Assembly: GCA_027382625.1 (NCBI GenBank)
Contig: JAJKFJ010020864.1
Coordinates: 1 to 64,000 of the forward strand
Reading direction: 5' to 3'
DNA: 64,000 bases
Source of the DNA: Tetmemena sp. SeJ-2015
Taxonomy: Eukaryota > Ciliophora > Spirotrichea > Sporadotrichida > Oxytrichidae
Shown piece by piece: positions 26,051-36,758 of the stretch (its first letter is position 1; each line of letters opens with the position of its first letter). Made by a program: the position numbers and the translations under genes. Under the pieces are notes generated by a model, which saw only the letters and a program-made list of their open reading frames with translations, did no database searches and was not told where the DNA came from.

Positions 26051-27948
26051 ATGAAATCAAAAGTTCAGCAGGAGAAAATCGTGCCGCAATCTACCTCAAA
26101 TCATCAACCTAAATCTCATGCTCTGGATATATGGATTGCTTTCACCTGCTTGAAAGTCCTCCTATTTCATGCTTAGTAAGTTTATAAAGCTTAAAGATTA
26201 TTGATTAGCAAATCAACAGACTTTGAAGTTCACAGAAATTGGCTTGCTATAACGAATTCTCTCCCTATCAAAGATTGGTATTATGAAGCAACCTCTTAGT
26301 GGACTCTCGACTATCCGCCATTCTTCGCTTACTTTGAATGGGTTTTGAGTGTTCCAGCTAAATTGTTCGATAAAGAAATGCTTGTTGTGTAGAATTTAGA
26401 TTACTCAAGTAGAGCTACTATTTACTATTAAAGATCCACAGTGATAGTTAGCGACTTGATGTATCTCTATGGTTGCTATCGGTAAATAATAACTTCTATA
26501 TTAATCCTTTTCAGATATGTAAGAAGTACTTCTACTTCTTAGCAAAGCTTTGATGTAAAGAAGTTTGCATTTATCTACTTGAACTTTGGGCTACTGATCT
26601 TAGACAATATTCATTTCTAGTACAACTCTATGATGTATGGGGTGATGATCTTTTGCTTAGCTTTGATTCATGAGGTATAAATTTCATTCTTAAAGTATCT
26701 TTAGGGCAAATATTTCAGAGGTGCTTTGACTTATGCAGTGCTATTGAATTTCAAGCACATTTACCTTTATTCTGCTCCCTGCTTCTTAGTTTTCTTCTTG
26801 AAGCAGCTTGTATTTAACTCTCGAGACTATCCCTCATGCTTTGTGAGGCTACTTAACTTAATTAGATTATTGGGATAAACAGCTATTGTGTTTGTAATCA
26901 GTTTTGGACCTTTTGTTGCAGTGGGAGGAAGGGAACTACTCAAGCAAATTATCTCTAGATTATTTAACAATAAATTTTACATTTACAATCATAAGATTGT
27001 TTCCATTTGCGAGAGGACTCGTTCATTACTATTGGGCTTCGAATGCATGGGCTATTCATATGTTCTACAATAAGTACATAGTCAATATCATCAAGCGCTT
27101 CGAGACAGGATAGAAAGTTGAAATACAATATGAGGCTGAAGACATAGAATATTTTAAAAGACTGAGCGTGACAATTACTCTGAGTTTTCTTATAGTAAGG
27201 ATTAATCATGCTGAGTCTATCTTATTTATAGCCCTTGATGATAGCAATGGCGTTCAGAATGAATAAGCGCAACTTGAACTTTTATTTAGCACTCACAAAT
27301 TTCGTAGCCTATAACTTTGGATTCCACGTACATGAAAAAGCCATTTTGATGGTGATTATTCCACTATTGTAAGTACATAGTTCAAACATAAATTCTTTTT
27401 TTAGGCTTGATTAAAGCTCTGAGTAAACTCATTGGGAAAGAGCGAGACTTCACATCTTTACTTTAGTTTTATATCAAACTTTAATAAAATCTTGAAAACT
27501 CTAGCATTGCTGACGTTCCTGCCCTTGATCATCAACCCGAAAGATACGATGGTGAAACACTTGATACTCTTAGTAGATACTTTGCTCAGTTCTTACATTT
27601 TCCTGGGGATAAACAGACCCTCTTAAATGCAAAAGTCTTATTCCAGCATGGGTGCTTAATTTAATTAAAATTCATTCTTTGTTGATATAAGTGAGCTACC
27701 TGATTGTATTGGGTCTGCAGTCTTGGAACTTCTATATTGAGTTTTATTTAGTGGGCATGAAGGTTGGATGAGCAGATACAATATTAATTTAATATGCTTT
27801 ATATTTATGTTACACTGACTTACTTCCATTCTTAGTTTCACTAGTTAACCAAATCATCTTCATATAAATGATGGTAGAAGCACTTTTCTTCAAGAAGAGC
27901 AGCACAAATCAAGACAAATAATCTAAATCAAAGATAAAGAAAGAGTGA
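26051..27948 (+). CDS. ALG8: ALG8, dolichyl-P-Glc:Glc1Man9GlcNAc2-PP-dolichol alpha-1,3-glucosyltransferase
   Basis: A GT57 multi-pass ER enzyme that adds the second glucose to the lipid-linked N-glycan precursor. Landmarks: [18 protein letters not shown] and [16 protein letters not shown] (the ALG8 form; ALG6 has WGLDYPPLT-like sequence), [32 protein letters not shown] after IES removal, [11 protein letters not shown], and a C-terminal [20 protein letters not shown]. Five introns fit GT..AG with exact in-frame joins: 26176-26208, 26482-26514, 27195-27231, 27369-27404 and 27652-27691. Three IESs with pointers interrupt the coding sequence. The start is the first ATG of the frame, and TGA is at 27946-27948. 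The C-terminus is basic ([10 protein letters not shown]), as in some ER membrane proteins. Identification is very secure. Confidence 0.92.
26957..26998. other. IES in ALG8, pointer AGATT
   Basis: AGATT at 26957-26961 and 26994-26998 flank 32 AT-rich bases. Removing 37 bp joins KQIISR to LFPFARGL, a conserved ALG8 stretch that is otherwise split between two frames. No GT..AG boundaries fit. Confidence 0.85.
27464..27504. other. IES in ALG8, pointer TAG
   Basis: TAG at 27464-27466 and 27502-27504. Removing 38 bp gives [20 protein letters not shown] in frame, which fits ALG8. No rotation of the deleted segment gives GT..AG, and the unspliced frame meets TGA. The pointer is only 3 bp, so the exact boundary is less certain than the insert itself. 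Confidence 0.7.
27745..27807. other. IES in ALG8, pointer TATTTA
   Basis: TATTTA at 27745-27750 and 27802-27807. Removing 57 bp bypasses an in-frame TGA and joins NFYIEFYL to a frame reading [15 protein letters not shown], the last membrane segment. The pointer choice is less certain than for the other two ALG8 inserts. Confidence 0.6.
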
Positions 27949-28061
27949 CAAAAGCGAAGAATGGGTTTATTTAGAAATTACATTTATTTCTTAAAGATCT
28001 AAATTCCACTCATATAAATTATAGTTTGATTTATTTGAAATACAAAAAGAATAATCTAGAA

Positions 28062-28962
28062 ATGGTAAAATGCGCTTTATTTGATATTTTTAGGAAAAGG
28101 CAAAGTCTTAACTCGGAGAACCCACAGTCACTCAAGTTATCAGGTACAGTACAATTCTATCTCTCACTTGTTTATAACTGTTTTCTCTGCAGTGGTGGAA
28201 GAAGAAAGCTCCATTATTTATATCCAGACCAAACCGAACTAGTGGAGGAGTTAGATGTCAATACTAATGAAGTTCTAGGTAAATTCACAAGCAATTTCAT
28301 TTATAATTTGAGCAGCTTTAATATCTTTGTAGTAAGAAAATGGAAGAGAGCGCGAGAGTTCGGAGAGGGGCAGTGGGAATTTGAAATTGGAGAACCCCTA
28401 AAGCAGTTCAATCCCGAATCTGATTTACTTGCACCCTCAGGAGAAAATGTAATCCCCCTTAATGATATATTTATCATTAAGTTTAGCCCATATTCATGAG
28501 GAAAGACACCACAGAGAGATTTGAATGGAGAGTTAGAAACTTGAAGTATCCCAAGGAGACTTATCAGATATCAGTGGATCATAATACTCAGGAACTTGTT
28601 ATCAGAACTACTAACAAGAAGTACTTCAAAAGATTCGACATTCCAGACTTAAAGAGAATTGGAATCAAACTAGAAGATATTTTCTAAGTTATAATTGCTC
28701 TAAATAAGAAAGCTCAGTAGTTTGGAAGTACTAGAATAATACCTTAATCGTTGGCTATGATAAGCCAGACAAGATCCTAGAACTAGAAAGAAAGAAAGTT
28801 CATTAAATATATTCAATTTCCTATTATTTTTAAGCTTAGGAAATCAAATAGTTGGGATAGAAATCATCTGCAGGAAATTCTGGATTTGCAATTGCTCAAG
28901 CTCCAGGTTCTGCTCCCTAAGGACAGTTAGATGAGGGTAATGTAAATTGCAAGTAGCAATGA
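28062..28962 (+). CDS. DPCD: DPCD, ciliary protein homologue
   Basis: The homologue of human DPCD, a small protein linked to cilium formation and primary ciliary dyskinesia. After splicing it reads GGRRKLHYLYPDQTELVEE, NEVLVRKWKRAREFG, QWEFEIGEP, NPIFMRKDTTERFEWRVRN, YPKETYQISVD, VIRTTNKKYFKRFDIPDL, then NNTLIVGYDKPDKILELE. All match the family in order. Introns fit GT..AG at 28065-28093, 28144-28192, 28279-28332, 28449-28486 and 28688-28734; a sixth near 28800 is likely. The start codon is followed at once by the first intron. TGA is at 28960-28962. At about 220 residues it is close to the usual length. It lies 110 bp after ALG8 and 140 bp before the Rab gene, on the same strand. No IES was needed. 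Confidence 0.93.
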
Positions 28963-29103
28963 TAATGCTATAAATTAGCGATAACATTTCATCTTAATCT
29001 TAATTTTGAATTCCTGGCTGGAGATTCGTGAAGGTTAAAAGTAATAAATTAATAAATTATTGTTTAAATTTAAACAATCTCTTGATAGTGGCGTCGGTGG
29101 AAT

Positions 29104-30016
29104 ATGTCCTCCTTTAAAAAACCAGGTTACGATCACCTCCTCAAACTTATCATTATTGGTGACTCCTCCGTGGGAAAGACCTGCCTCCTTCTTCGTTTCT
29201 CAGAGGACTCCTTCCCAGTCTCTCACATGCCAACAATCGGTAAGTCTCCGAACTCAGATAATCACTATCCGAGGGTGATATGCTGACCAATATAGAATGG
29301 GGTTTAACAAATGCCCTTTTGAAGAATATCTGACGTGATAAAAAATTTCTAACTGAATCTCTCAGCCGATTTTTGTACTTACTCACCTTATAAAGTGCTT
29401 TCCCTTTCCTATTAATTTTTGCTGATATTTTCTACTAGGTATCGACTTCAAGATAAAGAAGATCAATGTGGATGAGAAAAGAGTGAAGCTGCAAGTGTGG
29501 GACACTGCAGGCCAAGAGAGATTCAGAACCATCACGCAAACTTACTACAAGGGAGCGATGGGCATCATCCTCGTGTACGATTGCACAGACCAGCAGACCT
29601 TCAACAACATCCAAAACTGGCTCAAGTAAATTGAGCAACACGCAAATCAAAATGTCGCAAAGGTGCTCGTGGCTAATAAGTGCGACAAGCCAGATAAGGT
29701 CATTGATACTGAGAGAGGAAAACAGTTAGCAGCTGAGCACGGACTCCTCTTTTTCGAGACCTCTGCTAAAACTGGTCACAACGTGAATGAGGTCTTCCAT
29801 CAAATCGCAAATGTTATTGTCAGGGAAAAGCTTCCTTCTCTCCAGGGTATTGAGTGAAAAAAAATTGATACAATCATATTCATGATCAAAGTTTGTTTGG
29901 GCAATAATGCAAGTCAAGGAGGATTCAATAAGCCAAAGCAAAGTGCTCCTGTAACAGTCAACGAGAAAACATATGGCAACTCTGTGGATAAAAAGCAACA
30001 AAGCAACTGCTGCTGA
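29104..30016 (+). CDS. Rab GTPase, Rab8/Rab1 class
   Basis: A small GTPase that directs vesicle tethering at secretory membranes. G1 is GDSSVGKT; switch I and G2 lie in MPTIG then [14 protein letters not shown]3 is [14 protein letters not shown]4 is NKCD; G5 is ETSAK. The C-terminus QQSNCC ends in a double cysteine for geranylgeranylation. The IDFKIK and TYYKGAMGI stretches favour the Rab8/10/13/1 group; the exact class needs a tree. Two introns: 29240-29438, unusually long for this window and perhaps hiding an IES, and 29854-29913 (exact join GID to QGGF). About 215 residues, normal for the family. The GC-richer coding sequence stands out from its AT-rich flanks. It is a plausible partner of exocyst Sec10 (59.5 kb) in secretion, by general knowledge only. 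Confidence 0.93.
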
Positions 30017-30637
30017 GCCTTTACAGCTGAGTGAGCCCCAGAAATTTCACTCGCAATAAATTCTATCACCAAACTTTCCTGCACTATAATTAAGTTCACT
30101 CAATAGCGTTGTAAAACTTTGTGAAATACAATTATGCTATACTTATCTGTAAAATGTTTAACCAGACAAACTCTATTCATAGTTTTGATCAAACAAACCT
30201 CTAAGGGTTTAAGAGAGTGAGAGAACATGAAGTAAATATTTATTGTTGTGCCAATAGTTTTATAATATTAAATTCACTTAGCACATTCCTTATTTCTTCA
30301 TATTTTCGCCTATTTACTCTTTTTGCTATCATTCTAAAGCCATTTTAATTTATAATGCGTTAAACACAATTTGAATTAAAAATCTTTCACTCCCTTTTGA
30401 GTTTCTTATGCTTAAACTAATTGGGAAATTCAAGAGCTAAAGATAAAACTACTAAAACAAATATAGGATGAATATGAATGGATTAGAGAGATTACAAAAA
30501 AGAGATGTATAAAAGATCATATGGTTAAATTAATAAAACATCTCTAGATAAATAACTGCCTTGATCTTTAATTGCGTACTTTTGAGCCTAACTATATCAG
30601 CTTTGAATTTCACTTTTTTAAACATTCCTTATTATTT
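30017..30637. other. AT-rich intergenic region
   Basis: Follows the Rab stop codon. No coding-quality frame, RNA gene or repeat seen. Confidence 0.5.
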
Positions 30638-30960
30638 TCAACTTTTCCTCTTTTCAAACTATTCTTCCGCAAACTTATTTTCTTCCTCATCATCTTCTTC
30701 ATTTTCATTTTAAATATCTCTTCAATTATTACTATTATTGCTATTGCTACTGCTATTGCTATTGTTGTTATTGCTACTACTACTAGAAATATTTGTCAGA
30801 AAACTTTTTTAAAAAAAGGGTTTACCATTAGGATTCGAACTTTGGTCCAAAAAATGACTCATCTAGGCGTTAACCATTTGAACATCAGGTCTTCGATCAA
30901 CTTCTACTTGTGAATTTATCTCAAATATCTCTTACCCTTGATTCTGCATTCGTATTTATC
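30638..30960 (-). CDS. Hypothetical Ser/Asn-tract protein fragment, acidic C-terminus
   Basis: Not recognised. A minus-strand frame reads VEVDRRPDVQMVNAQMSHFL, then SSNPNGKPFFQKSF, a 20-codon Ser/Asn run (about 30726-30785), then an in-frame TGA at 30722-30724. Directly after it, in the same frame, comes a strongly acidic tail (RDIQNENEEDDEEENK) ending in TGA at 30638-30640. The tail looks like the natural continuation, so the inner TGA may be an error, a real nonsense change, or the edge of an unrecognised insert. The start is not visible and the 5' part is AT-rich. It is tail-to-tail with the Rab gene. Function unknown. Confidence 0.4.
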
Positions 30961-31299
30961 CTATAATATATATTTTTATATGAAATTCAAAATGATATTT
31001 TGGCAATATTTTGAGATTATTCATTTAAGATGCGTTTTTAATTTTTCATTAAAGAATAAGCTTCAATAAGAGTTTTTTCTTCTAATTTTATTAATTGAAA
31101 TTCTTATCTTATAATAAATATTTGTTTTTAAAACAATGAGCATGAACTTTGCTATTCTCTTAAGTTCGCAGACTTTGCACTTAGCCTAATATGATATCTT
31201 GTTTCGCTAATAGAATTCCACTTTCTTCTACTCTATTTCATGATGGTGTTCGTTCCACCACAAGAAATCTAGCCACCCTTAAAAAATATGAGTGCACTC

Positions 31300-33930
31300 A
31301 AAATATTTATAATCAAATCATATGTAATTTAAACCTTCCTGATGTTAGATCTCTGTGGGCTCAAGTTCATAGTAATCAGCATGTTCACTCTAATATGTTT
31401 TAACCACCCTCGCATAGTCTTGCAAAGTGAAGTCTTATACTCCTTCTTTGAACTTGTACACTTTCATGCTTTGAGTTTAAATGCCTTTTCTGACTCCGAA
31501 TCCTAGCACATCAGTTATTCCTCGCTAAATCTAAGCAAAGATCCCATCATTCCTAGATTTCTTGTATTCATAAAAATAAATATGCTTAGTAGTAAGAATA
31601 CTCATCATCCTCGTCAAAACTTTCAATTGCCAAAAGCAAAGGTTCGTTCTCAATATGTGATTATTCTTGTTCAGATATTCTGAAATGTAAGTTATAAGCT
31701 TCTTTGCTTAGGTGTGTGGGGTCGTACCAAACGAAAATGAAAAGTCCATTTAACTTTACAGAGAGCTACTCGAAATCAGTGTAAAAGGTAGAGTTTGTGT
31801 GCTTGTCAGAGCAAAGTAAAAGGAAAATTACGGGAGGAGGCTAAACTAATTTCCTCAAAGTCTATGAGGGCTAGAGATGGGCAGATAAACTTGACTGGCT
31901 ATTTTAGCTATGCTCGCTTCCTTGATATAAGTGATTGAGAGGATTTTAAGCGGCAACAAATTATAAAAATATTACTTCAACTACTTTAGGCTTAAATATT
32001 TGATGTTCATTCATTCTGTTCAAAGGCAGCAAATGCGAGTGCGCATATATACCTGCAAACTAAGATAACCCATCAATCGTAAGAGGATAGCGAAGAGCCA
32101 TAATGCTATGATCTATGTGAGGGAATTTTCTGTACACCGCTAGGTTTGCTATTATTTCCTCTTCTTCTTTCATATTTTTCAATAAAAAAATAAATTTTGG
32201 AAGAGATCAGTTGGATCTAATAAAATTGCGAAGCTTATTTGAGGATTTCTTTCTTTGATTTCTATAGCTGCATTTCTAAAAATGATCTGATCTCTGTAGG
32301 AGCCTCCAAGATAAACTACCAAAGAGAATCCTTGGGAGATATTTGTATTATAGTAATCTACAAGCTCTGTTGCATTTTAGAAGTCTCTGACTTAAAGTTG
32401 CAGCATCATTTTCGCATCCGAAGCTATCCTCTCTTATGCTAAATATTCTTCATATGTGAAATAATTCTCTCGATGAATGACCAAGGTTCGAGGAAGTTAA
32501 TCTTAGTCTATCTCAAATTTATCAAACAATTTTTAGTCTCTGTGGTAATCTATCATCAAGAAAACCATTCTCTTTGGATTTAAATCGTCCTCAATTGAGA
32601 ATTCTGTTTAAGTATTTCCATCTGTTTTATTCTAAATGTATTTCCCGTTTATAGTGCCTTAGACAGTTTACAAAATCTGCAAAACATCTTAATAGCTTTA
32701 GTAATCTTCACTCTCCTCACCATATTCAAGTCTTTTTTAAGAATTTAAATATTAATATCCTTATAATTTTAAAGAGTATAACTAATTATCAGAGTGAAGA
32801 CCCTTTTATAATAAAAATGCACTCTTTAACTTTGAAATGCTTATAATATAATTTAAAATTTTATTATATAATTCTTAATTAAGAATCGTAGAAGTGCGCG
32901 AGGTATATGAAATGCTGTCTGTTTAAATAACTGCAAGTAGAAGCATAGTGCTGCACTTATAAATGATGACAAGTGTTTTGCTTGTCCTCCTCACTCAAAA
33001 GTCCAAGTTCAAGTTCTAAGTCATCTCTATAGCCATGCACAATTTCAATCATAAGGGTTCCCAGAATGATTAACCATTTCAAATTTAAAGTAATCTACCA
33101 TCTCCTGATATTAGCGATTCTATTTTATAAAACCATTACACAAAATATTTCTATAATTTATTTTTCCTACTCTAATCTAATTCACTCATAATTATCGTGA
33201 TTCTCAAAGTTAGAAATTAAGTAAGTTATTTATTATTAATTTAATGGATATTTATAAGATTTAAATAAGTTTACAAGAATCGGATGACCAATCTTACAAA
33301 GTAAGCTCAGCAATTAACGCATTCATTTCGTCCTTGTCACTTAAACTTTTCTGTCTCTGTAACACTTTCTTGATTTAGTAAGACACCACACTAACAAGCG
33401 AAGACATGAAGGCAGTGATATTTTCTTACTCGATGGCTATGAGTATTTCATTCATGCATAAAATATTTTTAAATGCTGCTGATATATGTGCTCTTCAGTC
33501 TGTGCAGGATATTCTACAATCATAAGGATAAAGAACTTTATTAAATTTGTTTTCACTTATTTAAAAGACTACTTGACTATATCAATATAAATCTCTTTCA
33601 TCACTAGCATCATTTGTATCTGATCCTTCATTTTCTTATAATACAAATATAGTCAGAGTCTTGTAGTGCATTTTCACAATGCTTTAAAATGAAACAGCTC
33701 GACTTGTGGCATCTTTTTCTGGAGAGTTGACATATGGATTTGGACTGGCGCTTTTCTTTTTTTGTTGGTAACATTTATTCTCGCATCTTATTTTTAAAGG
33801 CTTGATATTTCATTCATGATTAACGTCTAATCTCCAAAAAGCCAAATAAACAGAGAGCAGCAGAAAGTAGTTTTCAATTCCAAGGAACGCAAATCCATAC
33901 TCATTTTAGCCTTAGAGTTGTAACTATAGC
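31300..33930 (-). CDS. Hypothetical protein with an N-terminal membrane segment, split germline gene
   Basis: Not recognised. Minus-strand coding segments run from about 33925 (NEYGFAFLGIENYFLLLSVY, probably a membrane helix), through 33700-33590 (KSASPNPYVNSPEKDATSRA), 33460-33270 (IKKVLQRQKSLSDKDEMNAL), 33110-32880 (MIEIVHGYRDDLELELG), 32160-32050 (FPHIDHSIMALRYPLTIDG), 31870-31600 (PPPVIFLLLCSDKHTNSTFY, then acidic) to a C-terminal segment at 31580-31320 (RGITDVLGFGVRKGIQ). AT-rich blocks separate them. The strand FIFVWYD after IFLLLCSDK resembles a thioredoxin-like alternation, but no CXXC is visible. A regulatory or scaffold membrane protein is a guess. All junctions remain to be placed. 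Confidence 0.45.
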
Positions 33931-34219
33931 TGAGAATTTAATAAAAAAAGAGAATTAAATTAGATATTAAAATAAAATGGAATAAATCAGTGGCAGTTGA
34001 AGTGTGTCCAATTTGAATAATTATTACACCATTCAATTCAGCATTAAGTTTTAAGAATTTTTCATCATTGCTACTTTTGTGTGGGAGCGCTCAGTAAAGA
34101 GTTATAAGCGATACAAGTTTTAATGATGACGATGATGAGGATGAAGATGAGTGCGTGAGCCATATATCGATACTGAGAGGGGCTGTGGATATGTTTAAAG
34201 AAGAAACTCATATTAATTT

Positions 34220-34588
34220 TTGATTCTATATCGAACAAGCTGCAGATCAAGGGGTGAATCTGCGATTACAACTGACACAAAGTTGCAACTCTCCATTTAT
34301 TATTTTAACCAATCACCGATTTTAATTAAAATTCCTACTATAATAAAATTAAATTGCTATAAGTTGGTAGCGTTTGCTGCATTAGGTGGTGTGAAAACAT
34401 ACTTATCCCTGAGCAACTTCAAAGAAAATGTTTCACTAGGAATAGATATCATAGTATATGTTGCGTTTTGCAGTCAAATTACAATGGCAGCTGCATATTT
34501 CATGCATTTGGTCAAGAAACAAAGAAGACTTATGTGGTCAATAGTCAAATATATTCAATCGTTCAATGGTTTTAAAGAATCGATTTAA
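34220..34588 (+). CDS. Possible short membrane-protein ORF of uncertain reality
   Basis: An open frame of about 120 codons without TAR codons and without an ATG at its 5' end. It is hydrophobic in the middle (VAFAALGGVKTYLSLSN, then VYVAFCSQITMAAAYF) and basic at the end. It lies between fragments of plus-strand coding that end near 34216 (acidic, with DDDDEDEDECVSHIS) and the GC-rich element. Lack of TAR codons is expected in any frame found with the standard code, so it says nothing about origin. It could be an MDS of the neighbouring gene, germline-limited DNA or chance. Confidence 0.2.
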   Translation: MILYRTSCRSRGESAITTDTKLQLSIYYFNQSPILIKIPTIIKLNCYKLVAFAALGGVKTYLSLSNFKENVSLGIDIIVYVAFCSQITMAAAYFMHLVKKQRRLMWSIVKYIQSFNGFKESI

Positions 34589-34721
34589 TTTCTGTTTACC
34601 AAGTAATAGATTTGCGATTAAAAGTTGAAATAGGTACTTTTGTCAATTGGAATTGATTATAAAAATAGAATAAATTTGTAAATTGTAGTCTTATCTTACA
34701 TCATGAAAGCTTCCATAATTA

Positions 34722-35283
34722 TATTATTTTATAATGAAATATTAAATTAGAAAGTTAAAATTCAGGACGCACACGACCGGCACTAGGCACCGGTCGCCCT
34801 TTCCCTGAAGGCTTTCTGGTTTGGTAATCCATTGGCTGGTGGGTGAGTGCTTAAAAGAGGCAAGGGATAATGGCAGCCGAAGCCCTGGGGAAGGTGGTGA
34901 GCTGCTCACTGGAGAGATAATCAAAGGTGAGTGGTCTCCCACTCACCCTCCTAATCCTTGTAGGTGTGGAGGGACGAGATCTATGGGCAAACACTCAGTC
35001 ATGCAGCTGGACAGCGAAGCCAGACGCTACGGAGCAGCAACTTGCTCCCGGTCCGAAGCTACCGGATTTTTTTTCTCCTTTTAGGTTTTTTTTGGATGGT
35101 CTGCAGAAGCCGGGGGCTTCTGCTCAGAGTGTGAGGTGGGTGCCACGTGTCTAATATCCCTATTCGGCTGGTAGGTTTGTGTGCGTCAGATAAGTGCGTC
35201 ACAGCAATATCATTGACGTCACGGCCTATCTTATTTAAGCCGGGGGCCCTTTAATTCCCTTAATTATTATTATTTTATAATGA
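34722..35283. mobile_element. GC-rich ~530 bp insert between 16-bp direct repeats
   Basis: TATTATTTTATAATGA occurs at 34722-34737 and 35268-35283. Between them lies DNA far more GC-rich than anything around it, rich in short hairpins: GACCGG..CCGGTC (34775-34795), GGTGAGTG..CACTCACC (34926-34947), and GCAGAAGC..GCTTCTGC (35103-35123). CCGGT..ACCGG (35048-35065) is followed by eight T (35067-35074), like a Pol III terminator. Toward the right end are two GTGCGTCA copies (35181, 35194), the palindrome TGACGTCA (35214-35221) and a TATA-like TATTTAAG (about 35232). The right repeat contains the ATG of the next gene. It is either an IES with a very long pointer or a transposed element with a 16-bp target-site duplication. 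No protein is encoded and no known RNA family was recognised. Confidence 0.7.
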
Positions 35284-36172
35284 TCTACTTCATGAGGGCA
35301 GGGAAGGACCATTTCCTAGACTTGATTTTGAATATGAGCAGCTTCGTTGTCTCTCAGTACCTTCCAATTTACTATTGGCTTTGGAATAAATCATCCTATG
35401 ATTTCATTACTCCTTATAACAATTTCTGTAACAAATTATTGGCTCGATCATTTCTTACTCTATAGACCCGGCCAAGTTTTCTATTTTCCAAATAAGATAG
35501 GAAGACCCCTTCCTTCAAGAAAACTTGTCCAGCAGCATGATCTAAGCAGAGGAGGAAGACATCGATATCTACGCTGCAGCATATGGGGATTCCTCATCTT
35601 AGACTACCTTCAATAATTATCATACAGGTTCCATGATACAGAGGATCAAAGGCGTAGTTGAGCAAATAAGAAAGAAGAACAGTCTAGGAGGAGTAAGTTC
35701 AGGGAGCAGACAGACTCTAGCACAAAGTGACAGCCAAGTTTGTGATATCAAGTACTAAAACCACAGAGAATAGCAACAAAGCGACTGCAATAATCATGGA
35801 TTAGGCATAGGACTAGTGGGCAGTGGATTTAGTAAAGTAGCCCGCATATTTGCAAGCAACTTCAACACCAATAATAATCTCACCACTCCAGATAACAGTC
35901 GTAACAATAATCAGATAAACACGCGTATACTTGAGGAGGATCAAGAAACTTATTTCATATTTTCTACTGTAGAATTTTCAAAGCAAGCAGACTCTCCTTA
36001 AAAGCAGCATTCAAAAAGTGGATCCTCGAAAGATGGGACTACAACCAACAGAAAATTTCGTGAGTAGGCGTCTGAATGTGCAGAGGATCAGAACCTTTCA
36101 AGAGATCATATCAACTACTTCATTTTTAAGGGAAGCAATCAGGTCAGAAGAAACTCAAGTCTAATTTAATGA
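35280..36172 (+). CDS. Hypothetical Asn/Gln/Ser-rich protein
   Basis: Not recognised. Starts at ATG 35280 inside the 16-bp repeat. Exon 1 is hydrophobic and aromatic (VVSQYLPIYYWLWNKSSYDF). A 38-nt intron (35428-35465) joins NNF to YPAKFSIFQIRQED in frame. The rest is hydrophilic: a Ser/Gly run (SLGGVSSGSRQTLAQSDS), GLGIGLVGSGFSKVARIFAS, an Asn-rich stretch, and a final HINYFIFKGSNQVRRNSSLI before TGA at 36170-36172. TAR codons are frequent. About 285 residues. The N-terminal helix could anchor it in a membrane. The germline start codon is next to the GC-rich insert, so its 5' leader exists only after that insert is removed, if it is removed. Confidence 0.55.
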
Positions 36173-36457
36173 TCATCCCTCAGATGATAATGCATCGAAT
36201 AATTTTATCCTCGTTTATGAAAAACTCTCTAAATTTCTTAAATTAAATCGTTAATTTATTCCATTATAATATGATCAAGGTGATTGTAGTGTATTAATCA
36301 ATTTTTAAATTCAAATTGTGATCAATAAACTTAAAGGGACTCTATTACTTCAAAGATGGATAAGTATGATACCTGCTACTAGTTGAGATAGATTAAAAGC
36401 CTGTACCTGAGATATAGACTGGTTTAAAAAGATCTTTTTACTGAATAATACCGAACT

Positions 36458-36530
36458 GCTCGCGTAGCTCAGTTGGTAGAGCGCTCGGCTGTTAACCGAA
36501 AGGTCGGTGGTTCGAACCCACCCGTGAGCG
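36458..36530 (+). tRNA. tRNA-Asn (GUU anticodon)
   Basis: 73 nt. The acceptor stem GCTCGCG pairs with CGTGAGC. The D-arm is GCTC..GAGC, the anticodon loop CTGTTAA (GTT), and the T-arm GGTGG-TTCGAAC-CCACC. The discriminator base is G. All stems pair except the outer pair of the anticodon stem (C27-A43). A-box and B-box promoter sequences are internal and intact. It sits between two protein genes in germline DNA. Confidence 0.95.
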
Positions 36531-36533
36531 GAA

Positions 36534-36540
36534 TTTTTTT
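36534..36540 (+). terminator. Pol III T-run terminator of tRNA-Asn
   Basis: Seven T residues begin four bases after the tRNA 3' end, followed by a second T-run, as usual for Pol III termination. Confidence 0.65.
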
Positions 36541-36758
36541 AATTTTTAAAAGTAACTATATATATTCACCCTAATTAAGCTTGGTAAGAGTAAAAGATAT
36601 GAGAGACTGAAACTGTGTCTAGAGTGTGAAAATTTTGGTATAAGGAGAATGTGGATGAATATTGTATGCGAGTGTAATCTTTGATAGTTAATTAAACTGT
36701 ATTTATAAATTCACACTTAATTGAACTGAGTGAGGAGCTTAGATCAGCTGATTAGTGA

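Noticed and set aside
30823..30900. tRNA-like stretch (GTTCGAAT and GGTTAACGCC on the minus strand)
   Set aside because: Acceptor, anticodon and T stems do not pair. The same DNA reads as coding on the minus strand (VEVDRRPDVQMVNA).
34220..34588. Foreign-origin claim for the TAR-free ORF
   Set aside because: ORFs found with standard stops necessarily lack TAR codons, so the absence is ascertainment bias. No homologue was recognised.
34738..35267. SRP RNA or RNase P RNA in the GC-rich insert
   Set aside because: A CGGAGCAG..CTCCC stretch near 35030 faintly resembles SRP helix 8, but the Alu-domain motif and the symmetric loop are missing. RNase P conserved regions were not found. A covariance search would settle it.
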